A stretch of DNA of 64,000 nucleotides from Deltaproteobacteria bacterium (GCA_021781535.1 JAJXWO010000016.1:1-64000), one strand, 5' to 3'. Positions 28,100 through 38,303 are shown, counted from the stretch's first letter. Numbers and translations: made by a program. Notes: a model not told the origin generated them from the sequence alone.

Positions 28100-29055
28100 A
28101 GAGACTTTCCAACGATGGTGTACACAATGGCCTTTACTTCATCCAGTGTCCCATCAATGGTACATCCGGCAGCGTTATGATGGCCGCCTCCGCCGAGAGC
28201 CGCCGAAAATGCCGCAACATTCACTTTCCCTTTCGAACGGAAACCGACTTTGAATCTTTTTTCTTCCAGCTGCCTGAAAAAGACTGCCACTTCAACCCCT
28301 CGAATGGACCGCGGATAATTGATAAAACCATCCGTTAGTTCGGCATCTGCCCCGGAAGCCCTGTACATGTCCTGCGTCACCGTAACGGAAGCAGCCAGCC
28401 CATCTTTAAAAACCTCCAGTGTAGGCAGGCATTTTGCTAATAGCTCAAGACGTCTTTGCGGCTGGTTTTCAAAGAGTTTTTCTGCAACATCCCAGGCATT
28501 CACCCCGTGTTCAATCATTTCTCCGGCTACGGAAAAAGCCTCACGGTTGGCATTCGAATATCGAAAGGAGCCGGTGTCGGTGATAATTGCGACATAAATA
28601 CAGATGGCTGTTTCACGGTCAAAGCTATAGCCGAACGCATTAAGAATCCGGTACACAAGTATGCCGGTTGCCGCAGCCTGGGTGTCAATAAGGTTATAGT
28701 CACCAAAAGTATCGCAGGAAAGATGGTGGTCAAGATTGATAGTCGTGGTGACGCGTAAGAAATCACAGAACTCTTTACCGGCCCGCTTCCGTTCGCCAAT
28801 ATCAAGTACGAAAGCAACGTCGTAATGCTTATCAGGAATGTGCGCAAGGGCAGAATCTGCAGCGGGAAGAAATGTATACAATTCGGGAACAGAATCCTGA
28901 TAGTGCACGGTTACGTCTTTACCGATCTTGCGTAGAAACGATGCCAGTGCCAGGGATGATCCTACTGCATCACCATCCGGACCTTCATGGGAGGTAATAA
29001 GAAATGAAGAGTTGGTACGAATAACTTCAATTATCTGCTGAACTGTTTCCGTCAT
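28096..29055 (-). CDS. nrnA: DHH family phosphoesterase, NrnA-like oligoribonuclease/pAp phosphatase
   Basis: 319 residues. The DHH motifs (GPDGDAVGSSLAL, LDIGE, NLDHHLSCDTFGDYN, TDTGSFRY) are followed by the DHHA1 domain ending in GGGGHHNAAGC. NrnA-type enzymes degrade RNA dinucleotides and dephosphorylate pAp in bacteria lacking Orn. Its place between rbfA and truB is the usual one in this operon. The start overlaps rbfA by 29 bases, and the stop overlaps truB by 4. Confidence 0.92.
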   Translation of the reverse strand: MTETVQQIIEVIRTNSSFLITSHEGPDGDAVGSSLALASFLRKIGKDVTVHYQDSVPELYTFLPAADSALAHIPDKHYDVAFVLDIGERKRAGKEFCDFLRVTTTINLDHHLSCDTFGDYNLIDTQAAATGILVYRILNAFGYSFDRETAICIYVAIITDTGSFRYSNANREAFSVAGEMIEHGVNAWDVAEKLFENQPQRRLELLAKCLPTLEVFKDGLAASVTVTQDMYRASGADAELTDGFINYPRSIRGVEVAVFFRQLEEKRFKVGFRSKGKVNVAAFSAALGGGGHHNAAGCTIDGTLDEVKAIVYTIVGKSL

Positions 29056-29398
29056 GCTCAGTGTGTATCTCCTTAAGAAGAGATTCTATCCGACTGCCGT
29101 AATCAAGGGATTTATCGTATTTAAAAACAAGTTCCGGCGTATGACGAATCGTAAGTTTTTTGCCGATATCACGGCGAATAAATCCTTTTGCGCTATTCAG
29201 TCCGGCTTCCGTCTCTTTCTTAACTGCATCATCACCAATCACGGTGAAATAGATGCGGGCAAGGCTCAGATCGTCTGTGACTTCGACTCCGGTAATCGTA
29301 ACAAAACCGATCCTCGGATCATTGAGGCCCCGGGAAAGAATGGTGCAAACAATCTCATGTATGGTTTCAGCAACCTTGTCCGAACGCTTGTGCTGCAT
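29027..29398 (-). CDS. rbfA: 30S ribosome-binding factor A
   Basis: 123 residues from the ATG at 29398, which has GAGGGA about 5 bases upstream; a TTG four codons earlier is less likely. The single KH-like domain is visible: SDKVAETIHEIVCTILSRGL, DPRIGFVTITGVEVTDDL, ARIYFTV, and near the end RHTPELVFKYDKSLDYGSRI. RbfA helps mature the 5' end of 16S rRNA. It lies between infB and nrnA, as in many bacteria. Confidence 0.96.
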   Translation of the reverse strand: MQHKRSDKVAETIHEIVCTILSRGLNDPRIGFVTITGVEVTDDLSLARIYFTVIGDDAVKKETEAGLNSAKGFIRRDIGKKLTIRHTPELVFKYDKSLDYGSRIESLLKEIHTEHDGNSSADN

Positions 29399-29481
29399 AG
29401 ATTCCCTCAAAGGTACGGGAAAGCGTAGTCAGGCTTCAGGCTTTTACTGTCGCCTGTATCCCGGCCACGATCTCCTCGTCC

Positions 29482-32220
29482 CTACAGTTTGGTGGCAATT
29501 TTTTCCATTTCAAACGCTTCGATGATATCGCCAATTTTGATATCGTTGTAATTTTCAAGCCCGATGCCGCATTCATACCCCGAGGCAACGTCTTTTACGT
29601 CATCCTTAAAACGACGCAGCGATGACATTTTACCTTCATACACTACTACATTGTCTCGCAATAAGCGGACTTGGGCATTACGAACCATTTTCCCGTCAGT
29701 AACGTAACAGCCGGCAACATTACCGAATTTGGGAACACTGAATACATCCCTGATTTCAACCCGACCAAGGAATTTCTCCTTGAAGGTCGGATCAAGCAAG
29801 CCCTCCATGGCTTTTTTAACATCTTCAACCGCATCATAGATAATGCTGTAGAGCCGTATATCAACACCTTCACGTTCAGCATGTCCCTGTGCCTTAACTT
29901 CAGGCCGGACGTTAAAGCCGATAATGACGGCATTTGAAGCTGCGGCCAGATTAACGTCTGTTTCGGTAACCGCACCAACAGCAGAATGGATCACGTTCAG
30001 GCGTACCGCTTCAGTCGAAAGCTTACGCAGAGTTTCACTGACTGCCTCGACAGACCCCTGAACATCGCCTTTAACAACGACATTGAGATCTTTGACTTCG
30101 CCGCTCTGAATCCGTTTATATAGGTCGTCAAGCGACAGTTTAGTATGTTTGGCAAACTCGACTTCGCGCTGCTTGATCTGGCGTAACGTAGCGATTTCCT
30201 TGGCCTGTTTTTCGTCTTTCATAGCCACGAAAATATCACCCGCATCCGGCACGCCGGATAAACCAACCAGTTCAACCGGCATTGAAGGCCCGGCCTCGGT
30301 AACTTTTTCACCGCGGTCATTTTGCATTGCTCTTACACGCCCGGAATGAACACCCACGACACAATAATCACCGGTTTTTACGGTTCCTTCCTGTACCAGT
30401 ACGGTAGCAACCGGACCTCGGCCTTTATCGAGTTTACCTTCGACAATGGTTCCTTTGGCTAATTTATTAGGATTAGCCGTTAGCTCCATCAGATCAGCTT
30501 GCAGAAGAATCATTTCCAGCAATCCATCCAAGTTAAGGCGTTGTTTGGCCGAAACCTCCACCATTGTGACATCGCCGCCCCACTCAGATGAGACAAGACC
30601 CTGTTCGGTCAACTCCTGCTTTACCCGATCCGGCTTGGAACCAGGCTTGTCGATTTTATTAATTGCGACAATGATGGGTACTCCGGCAGCTTTGGAGTGA
30701 TTGATGGCTTCTTTGGTCTGCGGCATAACCCCGTCGTCAGCTGCAACAACGAGAACAACAATGTCGGTGACCTTGGCGCCACGAGCACGCATGGCGGTAA
30801 ACGCTTCATGTCCTGGAGTATCGAGAAATGTTATCTTGCGGCCATTCAGCTCAACGTCATATGCACCAATGTGCTGCGTAATTCCGCCTGCTTCCCCGGC
30901 AATAACGTTGGCTTCACGAATTGCATCAAGCAGAGAGGTTTTACCATGATCAACGTGCCCCATGATCGTCACAACAGGTGGTCTTTTAACAAGTGTTTCC
31001 GGTGCATCGACCGTGGATTCGAGGATTTCATCAAGGTCTACCGCTACATTTTCCACTTCATAATCATACTCAGATGCCAGAATGACCGAAGTATCGTAAT
31101 CAAGCTGGTGGTTAATGGTAACCATCATCCCCATCTTCATCAGCGATTTTATAAGATCGTTTGCTTTAATGCCGAGGCGCTTGGCAAGCTCACCAACCGA
31201 AATACTCTCCGAAATCTTGATAATACGCTTGATCGCCTTCGGAACGGTAATTTCCGTCTTTTTGGTATCAGTAATCCGTTCTCTTCCGCCGCGTTTCTTT
31301 GACCCTTTATAAACCGGATCAAAGGCGCGTTCACGTTTTTCAATAATTTCATTCTTGCGTGGCTGCTCTTTTTTCTTGGCTGGTGGCGCCCCCTTCTTGG
31401 CACCTTTACCCGCATCACCGTAACCGGGACCATCCTTCTTCCCGCCACGACGATTGTCGCCACCCGGGAGTGCAGCCGGAGCAAGCTGAACCTGTTTCAT
31501 GCGTGAACGGTCAAGCTCAACAGCTGGAGCAGACGGTGCCGCAGACACAGGCCGTTTCTGGTCATATCCCGATGATGGCCTGCGTGTATCGGTGCCGGGT
31601 GCCGGCCTTCTCTGGTCCGCAGTTGCTGGCGCAGGCCGTCGCTGTGGAACCGTTGAATCCTGGGCAGGCCGTTGCGGAGCAGTTCGAGGCGTAGCAGGGG
31701 CATCTTTTGTTACAACTCGTGTAGGACGATTGGTAACTCCGGGAATCTCCATCATGCCAAGAATCCTGGCCTGGTTTGGTCCCGCTTTCACGGGCTCAAC
31801 CACTTTTACCGGTTCTGCAATCGTTTCAGGAGGTGCGATGATAACTGCAGCGGCCTCTTTATGTATTTCCTCGCTTGAGGTAACCGCCGCAACAGGTGGC
31901 TCCGCAGGCGGTGTTTCCACCGGAGGGGGGGTAACAGAAACCGGCGGCTGAACAGATGCCGGTTCAACGGCAGCCACTGTTTCAGCTTCTTCAGCGGCCG
32001 GGACTACCTTGGCGCGCCGCCGAATGATATTTGACGCAACCCTGACCTCATTTGTACCGGTATCTTTCGGCTGGGGGGCTGTCAAGCGCGCAACGACACC
32101 CTCATCAACCTGCGATGTAGCCGTTTTTGCGTCAACACCAATTTCTTTTAGTCTGGCGATCGCATCCTTGGGCTCGACGCCCAACGTCTTCGCCAAACTA
32201 CCCACACTAATTTTACCCAT
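29482..32220 (-). CDS. infB: Translation initiation factor IF-2
   Basis: 912 residues. The N-terminal IF2_N module ([21 protein letters not shown]) is followed by a long Pro/Ala/Glu-rich and then basic linker (about 60-300), a second IF2_N module ([20 protein letters not shown]) and the GTPase domain near 415-585 with [16 protein letters not shown] and NKID. Domains II-IV follow, including the C2 domain that binds fMet-tRNA. The linker is of low complexity and rich in direct repeats of Pro-Val-type codons. It starts 5 bases after the YlxR/L7Ae gene. Confidence 0.97.
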   Translation of the reverse strand: MGKISVGSLAKTLGVEPKDAIARLKEIGVDAKTATSQVDEGVVARLTAPQPKDTGTNEVRVASNIIRRRAKVVPAAEEAETVAAVEPASVQPPVSVTPPPVETPPAEPPVAAVTSSEEIHKEAAAVIIAPPETIAEPVKVVEPVKAGPNQARILGMMEIPGVTNRPTRVVTKDAPATPRTAPQRPAQDSTVPQRRPAPATADQRRPAPGTDTRRPSSGYDQKRPVSAAPSAPAVELDRSRMKQVQLAPAALPGGDNRRGGKKDGPGYGDAGKGAKKGAPPAKKKEQPRKNEIIEKRERAFDPVYKGSKKRGGRERITDTKKTEITVPKAIKRIIKISESISVGELAKRLGIKANDLIKSLMKMGMMVTINHQLDYDTSVILASEYDYEVENVAVDLDEILESTVDAPETLVKRPPVVTIMGHVDHGKTSLLDAIREANVIAGEAGGITQHIGAYDVELNGRKITFLDTPGHEAFTAMRARGAKVTDIVVLVVAADDGVMPQTKEAINHSKAAGVPIIVAINKIDKPGSKPDRVKQELTEQGLVSSEWGGDVTMVEVSAKQRLNLDGLLEMILLQADLMELTANPNKLAKGTIVEGKLDKGRGPVATVLVQEGTVKTGDYCVVGVHSGRVRAMQNDRGEKVTEAGPSMPVELVGLSGVPDAGDIFVAMKDEKQAKEIATLRQIKQREVEFAKHTKLSLDDLYKRIQSGEVKDLNVVVKGDVQGSVEAVSETLRKLSTEAVRLNVIHSAVGAVTETDVNLAAASNAVIIGFNVRPEVKAQGHAEREGVDIRLYSIIYDAVEDVKKAMEGLLDPTFKEKFLGRVEIRDVFSVPKFGNVAGCYVTDGKMVRNAQVRLLRDNVVVYEGKMSSLRRFKDDVKDVASGYECGIGLENYNDIKIGDIIEAFEMEKIATKL

Positions 32221-32225
32221 ATCCT

Positions 32226-32828
32226 TTATACCTCCCCCAGGAAGTTTTTGTATCTGTCAATTGCCTTCACCAGCTGCGCAACAAAACCGCCTGATGCTAC
32301 GGCAATCGCGCTTCTGGGTGCTTTACCTAATATTGCCCCAAAATCATTTTTTGTAATAACCGTTCGATACTGCACATTATGTGATGCCGCAGCATGTAAA
32401 ATCTTGTTCCCAATCGCTTCCGATACGTCCGTTGCAACAATTACGAGGCCCGGCTTTTTCTTGCCCCTCAATGCATCAATCACCATAGATCCGCCGCCGG
32501 TTATAAAGCCCGCTTTATTGGCCAGCCCGATCAACCCTAAAATGCGATCGTGCAATTGCTTACGGACGTATTCGATAAGCTGTTCCGCCGGCATGACCGA
32601 CACATCGTGCTTAAAGGAACGTTTGAATTGCCGCTGTTCAATTGCAGCAGCAAGGCACTGCTTATCAATGCAGGTATATGCGCCTCTGCCGGGAAGGCAG
32701 CTTTCCAGATCAGGCAGAATTTCCATTTCAGGCGTCTGGACAAACCTGAGTAACAGGTTCTTATCCTTGCTTGTCCTGCACCCGAGACAACTGCGCTGGG
32801 GGGCTTCTACATTCCCTTTACGGGCCAT
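32226..32828 (-). CDS. YlxR (DUF448) and L7Ae-like fusion protein
   Basis: 200 residues with two domains that are separate genes in Bacillus (ylxR and ylxQ). Residues about 5-85 are Ylx[20 protein letters not shown] and the conserved GRGAYTC. Residues about 95-200 are an L7Ae/L30e RNA-binding fold: [25 protein letters not shown], and [18 protein letters not shown]. YlxR proteins have been linked to RNase P regulation and transcription control. It lies between nusA and infB, the conserved site for both domains, with gaps of only 5 bases. Confidence 0.92.
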   Translation of the reverse strand: MARKGNVEAPQRSCLGCRTSKDKNLLLRFVQTPEMEILPDLESCLPGRGAYTCIDKQCLAAAIEQRQFKRSFKHDVSVMPAEQLIEYVRKQLHDRILGLIGLANKAGFITGGGSMVIDALRGKKKPGLVIVATDVSEAIGNKILHAAASHNVQYRTVITKNDFGAILGKAPRSAIAVASGGFVAQLVKAIDRYKNFLGEV

Positions 32829-32833
32829 ATTCT

Positions 32834-34015
32834 CTATTTCTCGTCGACTGCATCGGTATCGGTATCGGTATCGGCAACAGCAGCTTCCTGCTCCAGAGCG
32901 GAGGCCTCTTCAGTTTCGCCGGCTTCATCAGCATCGGTGCCATCAAATGATGAAAACTCCTGCCTTTCCTCCGGCTCGGCAACTTTTGACTCGCTCTTGA
33001 TATCAATCCTGCAACCGGTCAGGCGAGCAGCCAGACTGACATTCTGACCGCGCTTGCCAATAGCGAGGGAGAGTTGATCGTCTGCAACAATAATTTCAAG
33101 GGCGCGCTTTTCTTCGTCCACGAAGACTTTGGAAACCTGTGCCGGCGACAGAGCATTGCAGGCAAAACGGGCAATATCTTCAGACCAGGGGACGATATCG
33201 ATTTTTTCTCCCCGCAGCTCAGAAACCACATTCTGAACACGGGCACCGCGCATGCCGACGCAGGCGCCAACCGGGTCTACATCACGATCATTTGATGAAA
33301 CCGCAATTTTAGCACGGCTGCCGGCATCACGCACTATGGCGTTAATTTCAACGATACCTTCGGCAATTTCCGGCACTTCGGCCTCAAACAGTTTGGCAAG
33401 CATGCTGGGATGTGTCCGGGAAAGCATAATCTGCGGTCCCTTGGTGGTCATGCGGATGTCGGTAATAATCGCGCGGATACGATCTCCGGGGCGATATACT
33501 TCACGCGGCATCTGTTCTTTGGCCGGCAGCACGGCTTCTGCACGTCCCAGATCGATAAGTAGCTCTCCCTTTTCAAAACGACGCACCATACCAGTGATGA
33601 CTTCCCAGATACGATCACTGTATTCGTTATAAATCGTTTCACGCTCGGCATCACGCACCTTTTGAATAATTACCTGTTTCGCTGTTTGAGCAGCGATACG
33701 GCTAAACCCGCTGGAATCCAGTTTCTCGCCCAAAGAATCGCCGATCTCAGCTTCGGGATCTATCTCGTGAGCTTCATCAAGACCAATTTCTTTATAAGAG
33801 TCCTCTACATCTTCCACAACCGTGACAAATTCGAAGAGTTCAACCTCTCCACTCTCATGATTGTAATGTGCTTCAAGTTCACGGGTGTTGCGATATTTTT
33901 TATTAGCAGCCGTCAAAACAGCCTGTTCCATAGCTTCCAGAACAATCTGCCGGTCAATGCCCTTCTCTTTTACAAGTTGGTCGATAGCGTGCTTGAGGTT
34001 AATAGTTGTATCCAC
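32834..34015 (-). CDS. nusA: Transcription termination/antitermination protein NusA
   Basis: 393 residues. The N-terminal polymerase-binding domain (ALEQAVLTAANKKY after the first helix), the S1 domain (GMVRRFEKGELLIDLGRAEAVLP) and two KH domains (VGACVGMRGARVQNVVSEL; LSLAIGKRGQNVSLAARLTG) are present. It is about 100 residues shorter than E. coli NusA because the C-terminal acidic repeats are missing, a common form. In their place is an acidic tail partly encoded by a hexamer repeat (32853-32876) giving alternating Asp-Thr. Confidence 0.96.
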   Translation of the reverse strand: MDTTINLKHAIDQLVKEKGIDRQIVLEAMEQAVLTAANKKYRNTRELEAHYNHESGEVELFEFVTVVEDVEDSYKEIGLDEAHEIDPEAEIGDSLGEKLDSSGFSRIAAQTAKQVIIQKVRDAERETIYNEYSDRIWEVITGMVRRFEKGELLIDLGRAEAVLPAKEQMPREVYRPGDRIRAIITDIRMTTKGPQIMLSRTHPSMLAKLFEAEVPEIAEGIVEINAIVRDAGSRAKIAVSSNDRDVDPVGACVGMRGARVQNVVSELRGEKIDIVPWSEDIARFACNALSPAQVSKVFVDEEKRALEIIVADDQLSLAIGKRGQNVSLAARLTGCRIDIKSESKVAEPEERQEFSSFDGTDADEAGETEEASALEQEAAVADTDTDTDAVDEK

Positions 34016-34053
34016 GTTTACTTCTCCTTGCTGGCATATATGGGTATTTCGGA

Positions 34054-34539
34054 TCAGATTTCAAATTCAAGATTGGCCTTGGCAACCTGCTCAATCGGGA
34101 TAGAAGCGGTCTGCCCCTCCGTAAGCGTCATTTTAACGACACCATCCACAAGTCCTGTGAGCTTTCCAAGAAATGTTTTACGCTTGTTGCCACTATCATC
34201 AAGAAATGGTTGATAGGTGCGGACTTTAATAAGACGACCGGCAAAACGGTCATAATCAGACTGTTTTTTAAGCGGTCGGTCAAGCCCCGGGGATGATACT
34301 TCCAAGGTATAATTAACTGCTATGACATCCTCAACATCAAGGACTAGCGATAGTTCCCGACTGAATTGAGCACAGTCATCTAGCATCACGCCGCCTTCTT
34401 TATCAATAAACAGACGCAGCACAGCATCAGGCCCGACTCTTCCAAACTCGATATCGACGAGCTCAAGGCCCATTGATTCCAGTATCGGCTGGGCAATACT
34501 GCTGACAACTGTACATGTATCTTCTTTTTGAGCAGCCAT
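34054..34539 (-). CDS. rimP: Ribosome maturation factor RimP
   Basis: 161 residues from the ATG at 34539 (MAAQKEDTCTVVSS); the longer frame upstream runs through a terminator hairpin and is not protein. Motifs: LESMGLELVDIEF, LRLFIDKEGGVMLDDCAQFSRELS, DVEDVIAVNYTLEVSSPGLDRPL. It acts in 30S assembly and is first of the rimP-nusA-infB operon. The start lies only 17 bases after the T-tract of an intrinsic terminator, so expression needs read-through or a promoter overlapping the hairpin. Confidence 0.95.
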   Translation of the reverse strand: MAAQKEDTCTVVSSIAQPILESMGLELVDIEFGRVGPDAVLRLFIDKEGGVMLDDCAQFSRELSLVLDVEDVIAVNYTLEVSSPGLDRPLKKQSDYDRFAGRLIKVRTYQPFLDDSGNKRKTFLGKLTGLVDGVVKMTLTEGQTASIPIEQVAKANLEFEI

Positions 34540-34556
34540 ACCAATCCCGTTTGGAC

Positions 34557-34583
34557 AAAAAAAAGTGAGCCTTGCGAGCTCAC
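34557..34583 (-). terminator. Intrinsic terminator immediately upstream of rimP
   Basis: GTGAGC (34565-34570) and GCTCAC (34578-34583) pair over 6 bp with a 7-nt loop, followed on the minus strand by eight T (34557-34564). It lies about 80 bases past the ATPase stop and 17 bases before the rimP start. It may end the upstream transcript, act as a rimP attenuator, or both. Confidence 0.75.
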
Positions 34584-34661
34584 GTACTGAGTGAACATAA
34601 ATTGTTGTTATACCTACCATGCTGACACGGGAAATGCAAGCATATTTTTACTTTTAAACTG

Positions 34662-36596
34662 TTATTTTATGCAGACTCTGCGTACTTCATGAATATCTGT
34701 AAAGCCATGGAGTACCTTAAAAATGCCATCCTGTTTAAGCGTGGTCATGCCATCACGAACTGCTTGTTCCCGAACCTTATCCGTATCAACCCGACGCTTG
34801 ATAAGACCTCTAATAACATCAGTACATTCGAGGGCTTCATGAATGCCAAGGCGACCGCGATAGCCCGTATGGCCACAATTATCACACCCGACGGCGTGAA
34901 ACATGACAACATCCGCAATACCCAATCCAGTAGTGGCAAATTCATCTCTGCCGTATTCATCAACTAAATCCTCATATTCCGCTTCGGACGGATGATAGCT
35001 TTCCTTGCAATCATTGCAAAGCCGTCGTGCAAGTCTTTGCGCCAGAACACAGACCAGGGAATCAGAAAAGCTGTACGGATCAAGGCCCATTTCAAGAAGA
35101 CGCGTAACCGTTTCCGGCGCTGAATTCGTATGCAAAGTTGAAAAAACCAGATGCCCGGTCAATGACGCTTCAATGGCCATACTGGCGGTTTCCTCATCAC
35201 GCATTTCTCCAATCATAATAATATCTGGATCGAGGCGGAGAAACGAGCGTAGCGCAGCGGCAAAAGTAAAACCGATACGAGGATTAACCTGAACCTGCCG
35301 AAGACCGGCTTGAGTTATTTCTACCGGGTCCTCTGCCGTCCATATTTTGCGGTTTGTCTGATTGATCAGTGCGAGTCCGGAATGAAGAGTGGTTGTCTTA
35401 CCTGACCCTGTCGGCCCGACAACCAGCACCAATCCATGAGGGCGCGACAATGATTCTTTAAAAATGCTCATATTTCGTTCTGTCAGGCCAAGGTCGTCAA
35501 AACCGATTGGATCACCGTTTGTCAGAACGCGGATCACAACATCCTCAAGTCCGCCAACCGTGGGCATGGTTGCGACACGTAGTTCGACATCAAGCGGCCC
35601 GAATTTTTTAAACTCTATTTTTCCGTCCTGTGGTCTTCTTCGCTCAGCAATATCCAGATCACCCATTATCTTGATGCGTGAAGGAAGTGCAAATTTATAT
35701 TTATAGGGAATCTTTTGATAAATTGAACACTGGCCATCAACCCTGATACGGACTATGACATCTTTTTTCCCCGGGTATGGTTCTATGTGGATATCAGAGG
35801 CTTTATTCATGTAAGCATCATAAATGATCTTATTGACCAGCTTGACGATAACACTGTCTTTCTCGGTAACTTTCTTGGTTTCTTCTTCCACATCCGGTTC
35901 ATCACCAGCCGAGCTTTTACTCAGCAGGTCAACAATACTGTCTGGTACCAAGTCGAGATTTACCTCGTCTTGCGCGGTAACAGTGCTTACTACGTCAATA
36001 TTGTATAACCGTTTGAGAGACGTGGAGATGCTCGTCTCCGTGGCGATCGCGGAAATGATTTTGAGCCGAATACTGTCTTCCAGTTCACGAAGATCATGTG
36101 ATTTAAGTGGCTGAGCCATGGCCAGCGTAAGCGTATTACCTATTTTGGAAATAGGGGCAATGCGCTGTTTCTGGGCATAGACGGCACTTATATATTGGGA
36201 GAGGGAACGATCAAGGTCAGTCACGTTGATCTGGACATACGGCATGTCATACTGACTGGCGACAGCTTTTGAAAGACCTTCTTCGTCAACATAGTTCAAC
36301 TTCAACAACGCTTTCTCAAGGGATATATTGTTCTGCTTGCCGACTTCACGGGCATGGGAAAGCTTCTGCTGGTCTATGAGGCCACTCGTCAGCAGTATGT
36401 CCGACAGCTTACGGCGTTTGTTCTTCTGGTCCAGTACAATTCCGAGATCACTTTCTTTTATAAAGCCGAGCTTGCAAAGCAACTGCCCAACCGGCTGATC
36501 CGGAAACAGCTTCTGAAGATCAAGGGCCTCAAGCAGATGTTCCTGCGTAATCAGTTTTTGGTCTACAAGGAGTTCTCCAACTTTTTTCACATTCAT
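34662..36596 (-). CDS. GspE/PilB-type secretion or pilus ATPase
   Basis: 644 residues. The N-terminal MshEN-type modules (LLVDQKLITQEHLLEALDLQ; LSDILLTSGLIDQQKL) bind c-di-GMP in some relatives. The ATPase core follows: Walker A GPTGSGKTTTLHSG near 400, Walker B IMIGEMRDEET near 460, His box STLHTNSAPETV. A zinc site of four Cys is present (CNDC near 528, CDNC near 572). The C-terminal DGMTTLKQDGIFKVLHG is typical of GspE/PilB. It powers pilus or pseudopilus extension at the inner membrane. No other pilus or type II secretion genes are in the window. Its start lies 22 bases behind an intrinsic terminator. Confidence 0.9.
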   Translation of the reverse strand: MNVKKVGELLVDQKLITQEHLLEALDLQKLFPDQPVGQLLCKLGFIKESDLGIVLDQKNKRRKLSDILLTSGLIDQQKLSHAREVGKQNNISLEKALLKLNYVDEEGLSKAVASQYDMPYVQINVTDLDRSLSQYISAVYAQKQRIAPISKIGNTLTLAMAQPLKSHDLRELEDSIRLKIISAIATETSISTSLKRLYNIDVVSTVTAQDEVNLDLVPDSIVDLLSKSSAGDEPDVEEETKKVTEKDSVIVKLVNKIIYDAYMNKASDIHIEPYPGKKDVIVRIRVDGQCSIYQKIPYKYKFALPSRIKIMGDLDIAERRRPQDGKIEFKKFGPLDVELRVATMPTVGGLEDVVIRVLTNGDPIGFDDLGLTERNMSIFKESLSRPHGLVLVVGPTGSGKTTTLHSGLALINQTNRKIWTAEDPVEITQAGLRQVQVNPRIGFTFAAALRSFLRLDPDIIMIGEMRDEETASMAIEASLTGHLVFSTLHTNSAPETVTRLLEMGLDPYSFSDSLVCVLAQRLARRLCNDCKESYHPSEAEYEDLVDEYGRDEFATTGLGIADVVMFHAVGCDNCGHTGYRGRLGIHEALECTDVIRGLIKRRVDTDKVREQAVRDGMTTLKQDGIFKVLHGFTDIHEVRRVCIK

Positions 36597-36618
36597 ATCC
36601 CGTATGCTCCCGGAGCAG

Positions 36619-36652
36619 AAAAAAGCTCGTCCTTAGATTACAAGGTACGAGC
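36619..36652 (-). terminator. Intrinsic terminator between LysM gene and ATPase gene
   Basis: GCTCGT (36625-36630) pairs with ACGAGC (36647-36652), and CCTT (36631-36634) with AAGG (36642-36645), with one bulged base. Six T follow on the minus strand (36619-36624). It lies 35 bases past the LysM gene stop and 22 bases before the ATPase start. Confidence 0.75.
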
Positions 36653-36686
36653 GTTATAACAGATTAATCGACAAAGTAAACCGGTT

Positions 36687-38222
36687 TCACTGGCTATCGA
36701 TTGTAAATCCATTTTCGATAAAAAGATCCTTTACGATGCGATCCATGGGACGATCTGTCAAAAACATACCACCGCCGGGAAGCAGAGGATCATCCAGCTT
36801 GAAACCTGACATTTGCAGCGAATATCCCGCCGCTTTATCCTGCAGTAACGTCTGTTGGGCAAAAACTCCTTTTATCTTCATTCGAGAGATTATTTTTTCC
36901 GACATCTTACGGAAATTATCATGCGGTTCAATAATGACGACATGGTAGCCCTTGGTTTCAAGAATTCTGAAGAGGGTATAATTTATCGGATCACCATCAA
37001 ATATGGTGACGACATACCGTTGGCCACCACGCTCGAAATATCGTTCGGCCTTGACCGACAGGGAGATGCCGTTATTATCTGCGGCAAAAACATCAATACG
37101 GCGCCCCAGCACTGAAGATACTGAAAAAGCGGATAAAATTGAGTCAATCATCTCTGGTTGTTTTTTTGCCGATATGTAGTGAATTGCGCGCGAGTCTCGC
37201 TGCGCAAAGGGTTTGAGGGTAGCAAACGGTTCATAGAGCGAAAAGCCCTCTTTTTGGAGGAACACGCCAATAGAGGAAGGAAGCGACGTGCGCCCGCTGT
37301 TCACGAGAGCGATCTCCTGCTTGATAAGACTATCTGCCGTTTTTTCTATTTTGAAATCTGCTTGAACCGTAAGCTTCGGATCAACGCCAAATTCCATGCT
37401 AAAATTTTCCTCAACAGAGTAAAATCCCGCAGCTCCAAGCAGGGATGCCATAAAGCGTTTCGTTCCGGATGGCGCTTCAGTCACAATTCGCACAGAGGCA
37501 TCTTTATCTTCTATCAATGACTTTACGAGCGGCGGAATGCTGCCGTTCTGGTCCAGCACGATGCGCCCCCCATCCATCCTGGCGAATGTAGGATAGCGTT
37601 CCGGGTCCAGAGTTAACGAAAAGGTTGTTGTCTGCAGTGCCAGCGGTTTCTGTAACCCTTTTTGCGCCGGAATTATCTTATTCCACACATCATGTACCCT
37701 GGTAACAGCTTCCTGTTCAGATAGTTCGGGGATTGAAGATTCGAGTTTGAATGATTGTTCGGGAACAGTATTTGAGCCGGATTTCTGTATATTGCCACTC
37801 AGTACGTCATGAGACAGTATGAGTGAGCCATCAGAACGCCTATGAAGTGGAGGGACACTGATTTTTTGACCGATTTTAAGTCGTTTAATATCGTAAATGT
37901 TGTTTTCACGTTTTATTTCTTCAATAAATGACTCGGCGTCATCATTGCTCAACCCATAATCACGCATGAGAATTTTAAAAAGGTTATCGCCGGCTTTTAC
38001 CGTGTAGAAGCCCCCTTTGGCAAACGTGGATGATTGCTTTGCGTGGGAATGGATCGAGCGCTTTCTTCCGGTATGGTGGGGTTTTGCAACACTTTTCAAG
38101 CCCGACAGTGTCTGTGGATCAAGATCAAAACGCGGATCAATTATCGCATATGCGGCAGTCACATGGATCAGCATGCCGATACAGACGACTAAGGGTAAGC
38201 GGATCTTTAAAAAGTGAGGCAT
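36687..38222 (-). CDS. LysM domain periplasmic protein of unknown function
   Basis: 511 residues from the ATG at 38222, chosen because GGAGAC lies about 5 bases upstream. A signal peptide (LPLVVCIGMLIHVTAAYA) is followed by a basic His/Ser/Lys linker and one LysM peptidoglycan-binding domain near 72-125 (FYTVKAGDNLFKIL, then LKIGQKISVP). The remaining ~370 residues are an alternating alpha/beta region without a family I recognise. It ends with LTDRPMDRIVKDLFIENGF. It is probably transcribed with the pseudo-receiver gene upstream (81-base gap). Joint occurrence with a PilB-like ATPase suggests a wall-anchoring accessory, as FimV is for type IV pili; this is inferred. Confidence 0.75.
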   Translation of the reverse strand: MPHFLKIRLPLVVCIGMLIHVTAAYAIIDPRFDLDPQTLSGLKSVAKPHHTGRKRSIHSHAKQSSTFAKGGFYTVKAGDNLFKILMRDYGLSNDDAESFIEEIKRENNIYDIKRLKIGQKISVPPLHRRSDGSLILSHDVLSGNIQKSGSNTVPEQSFKLESSIPELSEQEAVTRVHDVWNKIIPAQKGLQKPLALQTTTFSLTLDPERYPTFARMDGGRIVLDQNGSIPPLVKSLIEDKDASVRIVTEAPSGTKRFMASLLGAAGFYSVEENFSMEFGVDPKLTVQADFKIEKTADSLIKQEIALVNSGRTSLPSSIGVFLQKEGFSLYEPFATLKPFAQRDSRAIHYISAKKQPEMIDSILSAFSVSSVLGRRIDVFAADNNGISLSVKAERYFERGGQRYVVTIFDGDPINYTLFRILETKGYHVVIIEPHDNFRKMSEKIISRMKIKGVFAQQTLLQDKAAGYSLQMSGFKLDDPLLPGGGMFLTDRPMDRIVKDLFIENGFTIDSQ

Positions 38223-38303
38223 TTTGTCTCCGCACAGGTACAATATTGTTAAGATACGATTAAATATTGGCGGGTTATAACGTGCGCCAAAATATAAGTC
38301 AAC

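Noticed and set aside
34540-34620. N-terminal extension of RimP (27 extra residues)
   Set aside because: The frame is open, but it runs through a terminator hairpin and eight T's; RimP homology begins at the ATG at 34539.
38020-38060. GEMM-like (cyclic dinucleotide riboswitch) motif near ACGCAAAGC
   Set aside because: The match lies inside the LysM coding sequence and lacks the rest of the GEMM consensus.
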